Positions 18,992 through 29,270 of a stretch of 64,000 nucleotides of DNA are shown here, piece after piece. A model generated the notes under the pieces. That model saw nothing but the letters and a program-made list of their open reading frames with translations. It did not search any database and had not been told where the DNA came from. Each line of letters opens with the position of its first letter. Within the stretch, counting starts at the first letter, position 1. Origin of the DNA: Marinobacter oulmenensis (lineage in GTDB: Bacteria > Pseudomonadota > Gammaproteobacteria > Pseudomonadales > Oleiphilaceae); NCBI RefSeq assembly GCF_014201735.1, contig NZ_JACHFE010000001.1:638385-702384 (forward strand), in the 5' to 3' direction. A program made the position numbers and the translations under genes.

Positions 18992-21900
18992 TGAGCGATT
19001 ATGGAAGGTTTTTGGAGGGTTTGGCTAACCGGGAATCATCAGGTGACCAGTATGCGATAAATAGCTTGGGTTATTTGGGGTTGTACCAGATGGGGGAAGC
19101 TGCGCTTGTAGATGCTGGATATATTGAAAATGACGGGGTAATGAATAACAATTATGAAGAGTATAGTTGGACTGGCGAGGATGGTGTTAGCTCATATTCG
19201 GATTTTCTGGATAATGCGAATGCTCAAACTAATGCAGTAAGCTCATACCATGATCGGGTGCTAGGTTATCTTGAAAGTTTAGGGGCTACAGACTTTATAG
19301 GTGAAAATGTTGACGGTATTGTTATTACTGAAGCTGGATTGTTAGCTGCGGCTCACTTGGTTGGTGCTGGTAAGGTGAACAGTTGGCTGAACGACCCGAG
19401 CAATGGGACTCCGGAAGATGCATTGGGAACTAAGCCTACAGAATATATGGCGTTATTCGGTAAGCATGAACTGGGACAGCTTGACCCGGATGATAGCGAT
19501 GAAAATCCAGAGGAACCAGAGGAACCAGAGGAACCAGAGGAACCAGAGGATAGCTATATTGTAGAGCCAGGTGATACTTTATCTGAAATCGCTGAGCATT
19601 TTGGTATTTCCGTACAAGATATCTTGAATGTGAATCCTAGTATTACAGACCCAAATGAAATTGATGTTGGAGACGAAATTATAATTCCGGAGCCTCCAGA
19701 ATCAACAGAAGAAGGAGAAGAAGGAGAAGAAGGAGAAGAAGGAGAAGAAGGAGAAGAAGGAGAAGAAGGAGAAGAAGGAGAAGAAGGAGAAGAAGAAGGA
19801 GGTGAGGATGGTGAATGCTATTTCCCGCCACCTCCCCCGCTCCCGGAGCCTCCACCTACGCCCGGCTCGCCTTTAGCATTGGACCTAGATGGCGATGGCA
19901 TTGAAACTACGGGCTTGGCATCGAATGTATATTTTGATCACGATGGTGACTCCTTCCGCGAGCGCTCGGGATTTGTGGCACCAGATGACGGTCTTCTTGC
20001 TCTGGATATAAATGGCGATGGTGAAATAAATTCCGGTGCCGAACTGTTTGGGAATCATACTCGACTAACTGATGGGACATCGGCAGCCAATGGATTTCTG
20101 GCGCTGAGGGAACTGGATACCAATGCGGATAACGTCATTGATGCCAATGACGAGCGCTACGCGGATTTGCGTGTATGGCGAGACCTGGATCAGGACGGGA
20201 AATCTGATGAAGGTGAGCTGTTTACGTTGGATGAGGTTGGCGTAGAGTCGCTGTCAGTCTCCTACCACAATCAACACTACACCGATGAATTTGGAAACGA
20301 GCATCGTCAGGTTGGGTCATACGTCACGACATCCGGTGAGGTCAGGAATATGACCGATGTCTGGTTCGCGCGCAATCTTACGGAAACTCAGGAAGAAATC
20401 ATCGATGTCCCGGCCGATATAGCCGACCTTCCGGATGCTATAGGGTACGGTCGCTCTCGTTCACTGCATCAGGCAATAGTGCGTGATGAAACTGATGAGC
20501 TGCGGGGGTTGGTAACCCAGTTTGTGAATGCGGAATCCCGGCAGGAAAGGCTGTCGTTGACGGAGGACATTATATTTGCCTGGACTGGTCAGGAGGGTGA
20601 AAAGCGTCAGCACTACCAGTCCCCGATAGATACTCGGAGAATCGGTGCGCTGGAGGCCTTTTATGGCTTCGAACTCGATAAACCCCGTGGCTCGGGACAG
20701 CAATATGCTGTGATATACAATGATATTTTCCAGGGGTTATCAGACTCCATTTATTACCAGCTAAGTGCTGGTTCTCACCTTGAGGCTTTCTTCAATCACA
20801 TCGAATGGACGCAGGATCCGGAGAGCGAGCTCTGGCTGGGCGATTTCAATGATGTGGTGCCTGTGCTGCTTGAGTATGCGGAAGCTAACCCGGATAGCGC
20901 CCAGGATATACTTACTGATTTCGTGCAAGGTATACGGGGAGTTAACGTGTATGAGCCCGTTAACGTTGATCGACTGAGAACCGCTGTTCTGGCCTATACG
21001 CAGACCTCAGATTTATCAGGATACTCAGAAGAGTCTGTTGGTATCGTTGTCGCTGCCGCGATGAATGCGTCAGAGCTTGCCGATACCATAAGTGGTGATT
21101 CAAATAATAATGTGTTGTTTGGGCTTGATGGCAATGATCGCATAGACGGCGCTGCCGGCGATGACGTGCTGGACGGTGGTCGAGGCGATGATGTGCTCAT
21201 TGGTGGGAAGGGCAATGATGAGTATCGCTTTGGCATCGGGTATGGCCATGACCGAATCCGTAATAGAGATGCGGATAGTGGCCGTTTTGACGTTGTACGG
21301 TTGATTGGTGGTATTACTTCAGAAGATATTACCGTGACCCGCCAGGGTGATGATCTGGTCATTGAGTTTAATGATACCGATGATGTGTTGCGCGTCGAAT
21401 CTCATTTTGACCAGGAGGGTGCTTCGAAGCGGTATGTCGATGCCCTTATTTTTGAAGATGGAAGTGCCCTGAATGTTGGGCCGAGTGAGTTCGATAACAT
21501 CAACGTGAGTTCTCAATCGATCACCGAGGGTGATGATGAGCTTCATGGCACATCTTCTGATGATTTGCTTGATGGCCTGGAAGGCGATGATCGTCTCTTC
21601 GGGAAGGAAGGTAACGACAACCTTTTAGGTAGTGCAGGGAACGATGAATTGCACGGCGATGGAGGCGACGATTCTCTCGACGGCGGGGAAGGAAATGATC
21701 AGCTCCACGGCGATGAAGGAAACGACACCCTCATTGGTGGTACTGGGCATGATGGCATTCAGGGCGGCGCTGGGAACGACACGCTAACAGGAGGGCAGGG
21801 CGACGATGCCCTTTCTGGTGGTCATGGAGATGACCAGTATGTGTTTAACCTTGGAGATGGCCTGGATGCTATCGACAACCAAGGTGGCAGTGGAGATACG

Positions 21901-24900
21901 GATACTATCCTGCTGGGAGACGGTATTTTGCCCGAGGAGGTGATTGTCCGGCGGGCCGGTGATGATCTGATGATCATTGTCAGCGCTGGAGAAGATGAAG
22001 TTCGTGTCTTGAATTATTATCGCAATGAAGCCAGCCGCATCGACAATGTGGTATTTGGTGACCCCTCCAGCTCGGTACCTTTATGGGATGCCGACACGCT
22101 TGAGCAGTTGGCCAGTAAAGCGACTGACAATGACGATGAGATCCATGGGGGGGCTGGTGCTGATGATATTGACGGATTGGCCGGCAACGACTTGTTGATA
22201 GGAGACGGTGGTGATGATGTTTTGTCTGGTTCACAGGGCGACGATACGTTGGAGGGCGGCTCCGGTAACGATGCGCTTTTAGGTGGTGAGGGTAACGATG
22301 TTCTCTCAGGGGGGCGTGGTAATGACACTCTTGATGGCGGTCTCGGCGACGATGTGCTTAGTGGCGCTAAGGGTAGTGATACATATCTGATTGCGGCGGA
22401 CGGGAGTCATGATGTCATTCAGGACTATGACTCCAGTAACTCGAATCTTGATCGCATCGTTTTTGACGAGGGTATTCTTCCCTCAGATGTAAGCTATACC
22501 AGAACAACCAGAGATCTGGTTATAAAGATCGATATAGATGGAGTAACGACGACCGTAACCATTGATAATGCTTTTGCCGATAGCCGGAATCTCATTGATC
22601 AGATGGAGTTTTCCGACGGTACAGTTGTTGGAATAGAGGCCGCTCTTGCCGAAGCGGCTGATTGGGTTGGCTCCGATACCGCAGAAACAATCTACGGTTA
22701 TGCTGGTTCGGATTCGGTGGATGGCGCTGGCGGTAACGATACCCTGTATGGGGCTGGTGGCAACGACTCGCTTAGTGGTGGTGCAGGGCATGATCGTCTG
22801 AACGGTGGGGCTGGTGACGACATGCTTGATGGTGGTGAGGGTCGTGACCACCTCTATGGAGGCGGGGGGAATGACCTTTTGCGTGGTGGAGTAGGAGCCA
22901 ATGATTATCTTTCCGGGGATGCCGGCGACGATACCTATATTTTTGACGTAGGTGATGGCCATACCACTATCAATAACTATGACACAGGGGCAGATCGCAA
23001 TGACGTATTGCGTTTTCTGGACGGTGTCGATTCAAGCGATATCCGGGCAACCCGTTCCAATAGTAGCCTGATTCTGACTTTGAATAGCACGGGTGAGGTG
23101 ATCACTGTTCGGGACTACTTTATCGAAGATGGTGCCGGCGGCTATGCGCTTGACGCCATAGAGTTTGATGACGGCACTGTATGGGATGTCGAGACGGTGA
23201 AAGGTCTGGTGCAGCAAAGTACTGAGGGTGAAGACAAACTCTACGGATACGCTGGCGTAGACACTCTGGATGGTGCTGGCGGTGACGACTATCTGCGAGG
23301 TTATGCTGGCGACGACGTCCTCAATGGCGGAGACGGCAGTGATCACCTCTATGGAGGGGATGGCAATGATACTTTGTATGGCGGCACAGGTGACAACGAC
23401 TATCTGTCGGGGGGATCGGGTAACGACTCCTATCTTTTTTATGCTGGGGATGGCGATACCACCATCAACAACTATGATCTCGGCACTGGGCGCAACGATG
23501 TGTTGCGCTTTCTGGATGGCATTGAATCAAGCGGTATCAAAGCCACACGCTCCAGCCGCAATCTGCTGTTGACGGTTGTGAGCACCGGTGAGGTGATCAC
23601 TGTCCAGAATTACTTTGATGACGATGGCGTCGGGCCGTACGCGCTCGATGCTATAGAGCACGCCGACGGTACCGTGTGGGATATTGGTACGGTGAAAGAG
23701 CTGGTTCAGCAAAGTACGGAGGGTGCCGATCAACTGTATGGCTATGCTGGCGAAGATGCTTTAAACGGTGCTGGCGGTAACGACAAACTCTATGGAGCGG
23801 CGGGTGATGATGTCCTGAGCGGTGGTGATGGTGACGACCGAGTTTATGGCCAGGAGGGCAGTGACCTTCTGGAAGGGGACGAGGGCCGTGACTATCTATA
23901 CGGGGGTAACGGCGTGGACACCCTTCGCGGTGGCAAGGGTGCCGACCGCCTATATGGCGGTGATGGCGCGGACCTACTGTCCGGAGGTGAAGGCGATGAT
24001 CGTCTCCAGGGAGAGCAAGGCGATGATGTTTATCGCTTTAGTAAGGGCGATGGTGTGGACCGCATCTATGATTCAGGGGGTGTGGACCGGATTGAATTCA
24101 TCGATGTTGCGTCTTCCGAGGTGGTAGTTCGCCGGGAAGGTGATCATCTCCGCATCACTCTTCCTGAGACTGGCGATTCGGTATTGATTGAGCGTCAATT
24201 CGACGGCGCGGATGCCGCAGCCCAATCTACCAGTATTGAAACTGTGGGGTTCTCCGATGGTACTACTTGGGATTTCGGGCAGTTGATAGCTCAGGCCGTA
24301 GAGGGCACGGACGCTGATGACTTAATTTATGGCTTTGATCTTGATGATTCCATCGATGGTGGTGACGGTGCTGACGATCTATTTAGCGGTGCTGGCGCGG
24401 ACCTGCTGTCTGGAGGTAAAGGCGATGATCGCCTCCAGGGTGAGCAGGGCGATGATGTTTATCGCTTTAGCAGAGGCGATGGTGAGGATCTTATATACGA
24501 TTCAGAAGGCCAGGATCGAATTGAGTTTGTCGACGTTAACTCGTCAGAGGTTGTAGTTCGCCGGGAGGGCGACAATCTTTTTTTGACAAATCCATCCACC
24601 GGGGATTCTGTACTGATCCAAGGACAGTTCGATGACTCAAATGTGGATGTCCAGTCGTCCAGTATTAACGCCGTCCTATTTGCCGATGGCGTCACCTGGA
24701 ATTTTGACCAGTTGATGGATGAGGCTATTCAGGGCACCGGCGCTGACGATTTGATTCACGGTTTTCGTTTGGATGAGTCCATCAATGGTGGTGAGGGTGC
24801 CGATGAGATTTATGGGTATGACGGTGCTGATACGGTTTATGGCGGCGCCGGCAATGATCTACTTTGGGGCGGTGAAGGGCAGGATGAACTCTACGGTGGC

Positions 24901-27900
24901 ACCGGGAATGATGAACTCCGAGGAGGGGGCGCCGCCGATATATTGAATGGCGGGGACGGCTCAGATGATTTGGATGGTGGCGATGGCTCCGATGTTTTGT
25001 CCGGAGGTTCGGGAGATGATTACCTTGAAGGAGGGCAAGGGGATGATGTTTACCGGTTCAGCAGGGGCGATGGCGTGGACCGAGCCTACGATGCAGAGGG
25101 CGAGGATCGAATTGAGCTCGTTGATGTGACTTCCTCAGAGGTCATCCTTCGCCGGGAAGGTGACAATCTGCGCCTGACAGTACCATCCACTGGCGATTCC
25201 GTGCTAATCGAAAAACAGTTTGACGGTGCGGGCGTGGATGCTCAATCGACAAGTATCGAAACGATTCAGTTCTCCGACGGTGTCACCTGGAATTTTGACC
25301 AGTTGATGGCGAAAGCCATTGAAGGCAGCGACTCTGACGACCTGATTCTTGGTTTTGACCTCGACGAGTCGATCAATGGCGGTGAAGGCGCTGACGAGAT
25401 CTACGGCCATAAAGGTGCAGATGTCATTCAGGGTGGTGCCGGCAACGATATGCTTGACGGTGCCCAAGGCCAGGATGAACTTTATGGTGGCACTGGCGAT
25501 GACGAGCTTGAAGGTGGCTCAGAGGAAGATTCGTTGCACGGTGGCGACGGCTCAGACACATTGCGGGGCCAACAGCATAACGATGTTCTCTATGGTGACG
25601 CCGGTCACGATGTGCTTTACGGTGGCGACGGCTCCGATGAACTCTATGGTGGTCAGGATGACGATGAACTCTTTGGTGGTTTCGGTGCTGATCGGTTGTC
25701 CGGTGGTGATGGTGATGATGTCCTCCACGGCGGCAGCGGTGACGACACACTGAACGGTGACGCAGGAAATGATGTCCTGTTCGGCGATGGTGGCTCTGAC
25801 ACTCTGAATGGTGGCGTCGGCAACGATGAGCTTTACGGCACCGGCGAGCTTTCCGGTGGTGAAGGTGACGACTACCTGGAAGGTCAGGGCTTCCTTGATG
25901 GCGGCTCTGGTAATGACGAGCTTCACGGCCAGGGTTCCGATACGCTGCTGGGTGGATCGGGCGACGATATCCTGATCGCCAATACCGACCCCTGGCAGGA
26001 AACCAGCAATATCCTGGAGGGGGGCGCAGGTGCCGACCAGCTTTTCGGCTCCTACGGCAACGATGTGTACCGCTTCAACCTGGGCGATGGTCAGGATGTG
26101 ATCACCGAAACACCTCAAGACGGTGCATTCAGCAATATCTCGCCCTCAGAAGATACACTGGAATTTGGTCCTGGGATCACGGCGGGTGATCTGTCTTATG
26201 TCCGATCCGGCAAAGACCTTCAGATCGTCCATGCCAATGGCACAGATGGTATTCTCATCAAAAACTGGTTCCAGGAGCCGAATAACCATTTCAAGGTTAA
26301 TCGGTTTGTGTTTGCTGACGGCACGGAGTGGTCAGACCTTGATATCGAAGAGGCATCTGTAACTGTCGGCACAGAAGGCGCCGATACACTGCTGGGCTAT
26401 CGCGAGCTGAATGAAGAAATTTATGCTGGCAACGGTGATGACCAGGTCTGGGGCCGCACCGGGGACGATGTACTCCACGGTGAAGCCGGTGATGACTACC
26501 TGGACGGCGAAGAGGGTGATGATCACCTGATTGGCGGTGCAGGGGCTGATAACCTGGTCGGTCGTGCTGGCGCAGATACCCTCGATGGCGGCATCGGTAA
26601 CGATTCGCTGCAGGGCGGCGCCGGGCAGGATGTGCTGCTCGGCCGAGAAGGCGAAGACAGCCTGTTTGGCGGTGACGGTAACGATCAGCTTGACGGCGGT
26701 GCTGACGACGACTTCTTCGAGGCCGGGGCCGGAGATGATGTGGTTAATGGGGGCTCGGGCGACGACCAGATTAGCGGTGGCGCCGGGGACGATACACTCA
26801 CCGGCGGCACCGGCAATGACATGTATGTCTACTCAGCCGGGTCGGGCCATGACACTATCTACAATGCCGATGGTGGCAGCGATGGCGTGATGTTCACGGG
26901 CGGTGCCACCGAAGACCGGATCGGTTTCACCCGAGACGGGGATGATCTTGTCCTGCTCATTGATGATGGAGCGGAAGGCAGCGTTCGTGTTGTTAACCAC
27001 TTCCTTGGTGGTGAACACGCTATTGATTGGGTTCAGCCTGACGGCGCTTACATGATTCCGACTGCGCAGATCAATCAACGCGTGGTTGCCGGCGAAACCG
27101 AGGGGGACTATGACTCTGTCGTCACTGGCACGAGCTCTGGTGAACAATTGGTTGGCAGTCATGATCGGGACCTGCTGGAAGGCCTTGCCGGAAACGACGC
27201 CCTGTTTGGCATGGGTGGCGATGATCAGGTCGAAGGTGGGGCCGGAGATGACCAACTCTATGGTGGTAGCGGCACTGGCTCCGGTAGCGGCGACGATGTG
27301 CTGATTGGCGGAGATGGCAATGACGTACTGGTCGGTGAAGATGGTAACGATTCACTTGCTGGTGGGGCAGGCAATGATCATTACTACTACAAGGCTGGGC
27401 AGGGTGTTGACGTCATTGATAACCGTGGTGGCGGTTCCGATGGCATCTTTTTCCTGGACGGGCTTGATCGTAACCGGCTGAGTTACCATCAGGATGGTAA
27501 CGATTTGGTGATTTTGGTTGATAGTGATCTGGAACAGCAGGTCCGTGTTACCGACCACTTCCTGGACGGGGAGCACTCAATCACGTTTGTTCAGCCCACG
27601 GATGGTGGCAACTCGATCATGGCCAGCCAGATAGCCAGCATGCTGACTGCAATGCCCAGAGATGAAGCAGATCCCGGCGATGGCTCAGGGGATGAAACGG
27701 GCGGTGGTACAGGCTCCGGTGATGATGGTGGAAATTCCGGAACAGATCCGGATCCCGGTAACACGCCAACACCTGAGCTTGGCGGTGACGATACCCTCAC
27801 AGGCACCTCATCCAACGATATCCTTGTCGGAGGGGTTGGTAACGATACACTCTCAGGTGGTCTCGGCAATGATCACCTTGAAGGGGGCATCGGAGACGAC

Positions 27901-29235
27901 ACCTACCTGTTTACCGGTGGGCAGGATGTTCTCAGGGAAGGCGGCGGTGCCGACGTTCTCAGATTCGGTGCGGGAATTACCTTTAACCAGGTGGCGTCCG
28001 GGTTGATGAAATCTGGTGATGATCTGGTGCTTAAGGTAAATGGAGGCCCGGATCAGGTTACCTTGAAAGACTTCTTTCTGGGTGGTGCCGCGGTGGTCGA
28101 AACCATTGAGTTCGAGAGCGGTGGCCAAATTACATCTGGTCAGATTTATGGCGCTTTTGGGCTATCTGAGCCGGCACCTTCTTCCGGGTTCACTCAAACC
28201 GTAACCGGTACAGCCGGGGATGATAGTGGATTGATTGGCGGTGCGGATGCTGATGAGATTCAGGGCTTTAATGGCAACGATGTCTTGGAAGGCGCCGCAG
28301 GGGATGACCTACTGAGCGGTGGCAATGGTAACGACAGCCTGAAAGGGGGACTGGGTGCAGATACGCTGATAGGTGGGCGTGGCGACGACACCTATTTGTT
28401 CCGCGCAGGTGATGGTCAGGATGTCATCAATAATTCGGGTGGTGGTTCAGACACGCTTTATTTTCAGGATGTCAGCTTCAATCAGGTCGCTAGTGGTCTG
28501 ATGAAGTCAGGCAATAACCTCGTGCTTCAGGTCGGGGGAGGATCGGACTCCGTCACCATCCGAGACTTTTTCTCAGGTGGTGATCAGTCTATTGACCAGA
28601 TTGCCTTTGAGTCAGGAGGGCAGCTTACCTCAAACCAGATCTTTGGTGCGTTTGGGATGACCAATCCGGATCCACAAGGATCCCCAGCCTACCAGGGGCT
28701 GCCTGACGAAAGGGCCTTTGGCAACATCGTGAATGGTACTGGCTCGGCAGATAACATCCTGGCATCTTCCGATGCTGACTTGATTGATGGCGGTGCTGGT
28801 GATGACATCCTCATGGGCGGCTTGGGCGATGACTATCTCCTGGGCGGCGAGGGCAATGATACCTATCAGTTTGCGAGTGGTGATGGTCAGGACACGATCA
28901 ATAACCTCTCCAATGGCGCTGGAGACGATCAACTGCACTTCGGGTCAGGGATCGATGAGTCACAGTTGTGGTTCATGCGCGAGGGTGATGACTTGGTCAC
29001 CAGCGTTCTCGGAAGTGATGACCAGGTGCGAGTTCAGGACTGGTACAGCGCTGACACCCAGAAACTGGACAGCGTCCATACTGATGATGCCATGATCACC
29101 GCGAATCAGTTGGAGCAACTGGTGACTGCTATGGCGGCATTTGGTGAGCCTTCTGGAGGAGAAATGACGTTGACTCCACAAGAAGAGGACCAGGTACGGG
29201 CCTCTATTGCTAGCTCCTGGCAGCCGAGTGCCTAG
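18991..29235 (+). CDS. Giant RTX protein with N-terminal lysozyme-like and LysM domains
   Basis: Secreted calcium-binding protein of about 3,414 residues, the likely substrate of the adjacent exporter. Residues ~1-165 resemble a lysozyme-like peptidoglycan hydrolase (FLEGLANRESSGDQYAINS, YLGLYQMGEAALVDAGY, AGLLAAAHLVGAGKV), with Glu in RESSG as probable acid. Then come a Pro-Glu-Glu repeat (~174-188), LysM (YIVEPGDTLSEIAEHFGIS, ~189-236), an EEG repeat (~240-270) and a poly-Pro stretch. A calcium region (LDLDGDGIET) follows. From ~700 to ~3,340 there are many GGxGxDxLx RTX repeats interspersed with about 14 HCBP-type modules of the form DDVYRFSRGDGVD. The last ~60 residues would hold the type I signal. 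I saw no retention or LapG-cleavage module. Confidence 0.9.
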   Translation: MSDYGRFLEGLANRESSGDQYAINSLGYLGLYQMGEAALVDAGYIENDGVMNNNYEEYSWTGEDGVSSYSDFLDNANAQTNAVSSYHDRVLGYLESLGATDFIGENVDGIVITEAGLLAAAHLVGAGKVNSWLNDPSNGTPEDALGTKPTEYMALFGKHELGQLDPDDSDENPEEPEEPEEPEEPEDSYIVEPGDTLSEIAEHFGISVQDILNVNPSITDPNEIDVGDEIIIPEPPESTEEGEEGEEGEEGEEGEEGEEGEEGEEGEEEGGEDGECYFPPPPPLPEPPPTPGSPLALDLDGDGIETTGLASNVYFDHDGDSFRERSGFVAPDDGLLALDINGDGEINSGAELFGNHTRLTDGTSAANGFLALRELDTNADNVIDANDERYADLRVWRDLDQDGKSDEGELFTLDEVGVESLSVSYHNQHYTDEFGNEHRQVGSYVTTSGEVRNMTDVWFARNLTETQEEIIDVPADIADLPDAIGYGRSRSLHQAIVRDETDELRGLVTQFVNAESRQERLSLTEDIIFAWTGQEGEKRQHYQSPIDTRRIGALEAFYGFELDKPRGSGQQYAVIYNDIFQGLSDSIYYQLSAGSHLEAFFNHIEWTQDPESELWLGDFNDVVPVLLEYAEANPDSAQDILTDFVQGIRGVNVYEPVNVDRLRTAVLAYTQTSDLSGYSEESVGIVVAAAMNASELADTISGDSNNNVLFGLDGNDRIDGAAGDDVLDGGRGDDVLIGGKGNDEYRFGIGYGHDRIRNRDADSGRFDVVRLIGGITSEDITVTRQGDDLVIEFNDTDDVLRVESHFDQEGASKRYVDALIFEDGSALNVGPSEFDNINVSSQSITEGDDELHGTSSDDLLDGLEGDDRLFGKEGNDNLLGSAGNDELHGDGGDDSLDGGEGNDQLHGDEGNDTLIGGTGHDGIQGGAGNDTLTGGQGDDALSGGHGDDQYVFNLGDGLDAIDNQGGSGDTDTILLGDGILPEEVIVRRAGDDLMIIVSAGEDEVRVLNYYRNEASRIDNVVFGDPSSSVPLWDADTLEQLASKATDNDDEIHGGAGADDIDGLAGNDLLIGDGGDDVLSGSQGDDTLEGGSGNDALLGGEGNDVLSGGRGNDTLDGGLGDDVLSGAKGSDTYLIAADGSHDVIQDYDSSNSNLDRIVFDEGILPSDVSYTRTTRDLVIKIDIDGVTTTVTIDNAFADSRNLIDQMEFSDGTVVGIEAALAEAADWVGSDTAETIYGYAGSDSVDGAGGNDTLYGAGGNDSLSGGAGHDRLNGGAGDDMLDGGEGRDHLYGGGGNDLLRGGVGANDYLSGDAGDDTYIFDVGDGHTTINNYDTGADRNDVLRFLDGVDSSDIRATRSNSSLILTLNSTGEVITVRDYFIEDGAGGYALDAIEFDDGTVWDVETVKGLVQQSTEGEDKLYGYAGVDTLDGAGGDDYLRGYAGDDVLNGGDGSDHLYGGDGNDTLYGGTGDNDYLSGGSGNDSYLFYAGDGDTTINNYDLGTGRNDVLRFLDGIESSGIKATRSSRNLLLTVVSTGEVITVQNYFDDDGVGPYALDAIEHADGTVWDIGTVKELVQQSTEGADQLYGYAGEDALNGAGGNDKLYGAAGDDVLSGGDGDDRVYGQEGSDLLEGDEGRDYLYGGNGVDTLRGGKGADRLYGGDGADLLSGGEGDDRLQGEQGDDVYRFSKGDGVDRIYDSGGVDRIEFIDVASSEVVVRREGDHLRITLPETGDSVLIERQFDGADAAAQSTSIETVGFSDGTTWDFGQLIAQAVEGTDADDLIYGFDLDDSIDGGDGADDLFSGAGADLLSGGKGDDRLQGEQGDDVYRFSRGDGEDLIYDSEGQDRIEFVDVNSSEVVVRREGDNLFLTNPSTGDSVLIQGQFDDSNVDVQSSSINAVLFADGVTWNFDQLMDEAIQGTGADDLIHGFRLDESINGGEGADEIYGYDGADTVYGGAGNDLLWGGEGQDELYGGTGNDELRGGGAADILNGGDGSDDLDGGDGSDVLSGGSGDDYLEGGQGDDVYRFSRGDGVDRAYDAEGEDRIELVDVTSSEVILRREGDNLRLTVPSTGDSVLIEKQFDGAGVDAQSTSIETIQFSDGVTWNFDQLMAKAIEGSDSDDLILGFDLDESINGGEGADEIYGHKGADVIQGGAGNDMLDGAQGQDELYGGTGDDELEGGSEEDSLHGGDGSDTLRGQQHNDVLYGDAGHDVLYGGDGSDELYGGQDDDELFGGFGADRLSGGDGDDVLHGGSGDDTLNGDAGNDVLFGDGGSDTLNGGVGNDELYGTGELSGGEGDDYLEGQGFLDGGSGNDELHGQGSDTLLGGSGDDILIANTDPWQETSNILEGGAGADQLFGSYGNDVYRFNLGDGQDVITETPQDGAFSNISPSEDTLEFGPGITAGDLSYVRSGKDLQIVHANGTDGILIKNWFQEPNNHFKVNRFVFADGTEWSDLDIEEASVTVGTEGADTLLGYRELNEEIYAGNGDDQVWGRTGDDVLHGEAGDDYLDGEEGDDHLIGGAGADNLVGRAGADTLDGGIGNDSLQGGAGQDVLLGREGEDSLFGGDGNDQLDGGADDDFFEAGAGDDVVNGGSGDDQISGGAGDDTLTGGTGNDMYVYSAGSGHDTIYNADGGSDGVMFTGGATEDRIGFTRDGDDLVLLIDDGAEGSVRVVNHFLGGEHAIDWVQPDGAYMIPTAQINQRVVAGETEGDYDSVVTGTSSGEQLVGSHDRDLLEGLAGNDALFGMGGDDQVEGGAGDDQLYGGSGTGSGSGDDVLIGGDGNDVLVGEDGNDSLAGGAGNDHYYYKAGQGVDVIDNRGGGSDGIFFLDGLDRNRLSYHQDGNDLVILVDSDLEQQVRVTDHFLDGEHSITFVQPTDGGNSIMASQIASMLTAMPRDEADPGDGSGDETGGGTGSGDDGGNSGTDPDPGNTPTPELGGDDTLTGTSSNDILVGGVGNDTLSGGLGNDHLEGGIGDDTYLFTGGQDVLREGGGADVLRFGAGITFNQVASGLMKSGDDLVLKVNGGPDQVTLKDFFLGGAAVVETIEFESGGQITSGQIYGAFGLSEPAPSSGFTQTVTGTAGDDSGLIGGADADEIQGFNGNDVLEGAAGDDLLSGGNGNDSLKGGLGADTLIGGRGDDTYLFRAGDGQDVINNSGGGSDTLYFQDVSFNQVASGLMKSGNNLVLQVGGGSDSVTIRDFFSGGDQSIDQIAFESGGQLTSNQIFGAFGMTNPDPQGSPAYQGLPDERAFGNIVNGTGSADNILASSDADLIDGGAGDDILMGGLGDDYLLGGEGNDTYQFASGDGQDTINNLSNGAGDDQLHFGSGIDESQLWFMREGDDLVTSVLGSDDQVRVQDWYSADTQKLDSVHTDDAMITANQLEQLVTAMAAFGEPSGGEMTLTPQEEDQVRASIASSWQPSA
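19507..19551 (+). repeat. In-frame 9-bp tandem repeat coding Pro-Glu-Glu
   Basis: Four exact units of CCAGAGGAA (19507-19542) are followed by a variant unit CCAGAGGAT. They code PEE x4 then PED in the linker before the LysM domain of the RTX protein. Unit length is a multiple of three, so slippage would change linker length without breaking the frame. Confidence 0.95.
19708..19800 (+). repeat. In-frame 9-bp tandem repeat coding Glu-Glu-Gly
   Basis: Nine exact units of GAAGAAGGA (19708-19788) are followed by a 12-bp variant. They code an acidic EEG linker between the LysM domain and the proline-rich stretch of the RTX protein. Exact DNA identity across nine units suggests recent expansion by slippage. 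Confidence 0.95.
22680..25420 (+). repeat. Internal tandem modules of the RTX gene
   Basis: At the protein level a ~160-residue module ending LVQQSTEGEDKLYGYAG is duplicated (about 22.7-23.7 kb; the second copy ends LVQQSTEGADQLYGYAG). A second module type containing DDVYRF, SSEVVVRREGD and STGDSVLI occurs three times (about 24.0, 24.45 and 25.05 kb). The copies have diverged in DNA but remain clearly homologous. This is a stepwise duplication history within one gene. Confidence 0.85.
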
Positions 29236-29242
29236 AGAGTAA

Positions 29243-29270
29243 TTGGCGGAGGGCGCCGGCCCTCCGCCAA
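29243..29270 (+). terminator. Intrinsic terminator after the RTX gene
   Basis: A perfect 11-bp stem, TTGGCGGAGGG and CCCTCCGCCAA with a 6-nt loop, starts 8 bp after the RTX stop and is followed by CTTTAATCTT. It should end transcription of the secretion island and separates it from trhO. Confidence 0.85.

Noticed and set aside
21090..29000. CRISPR-like or satellite repeat appearance
   Set aside because: The regular pattern is codon-level RTX nonapeptide coding within one long open frame, with no constant spacers.
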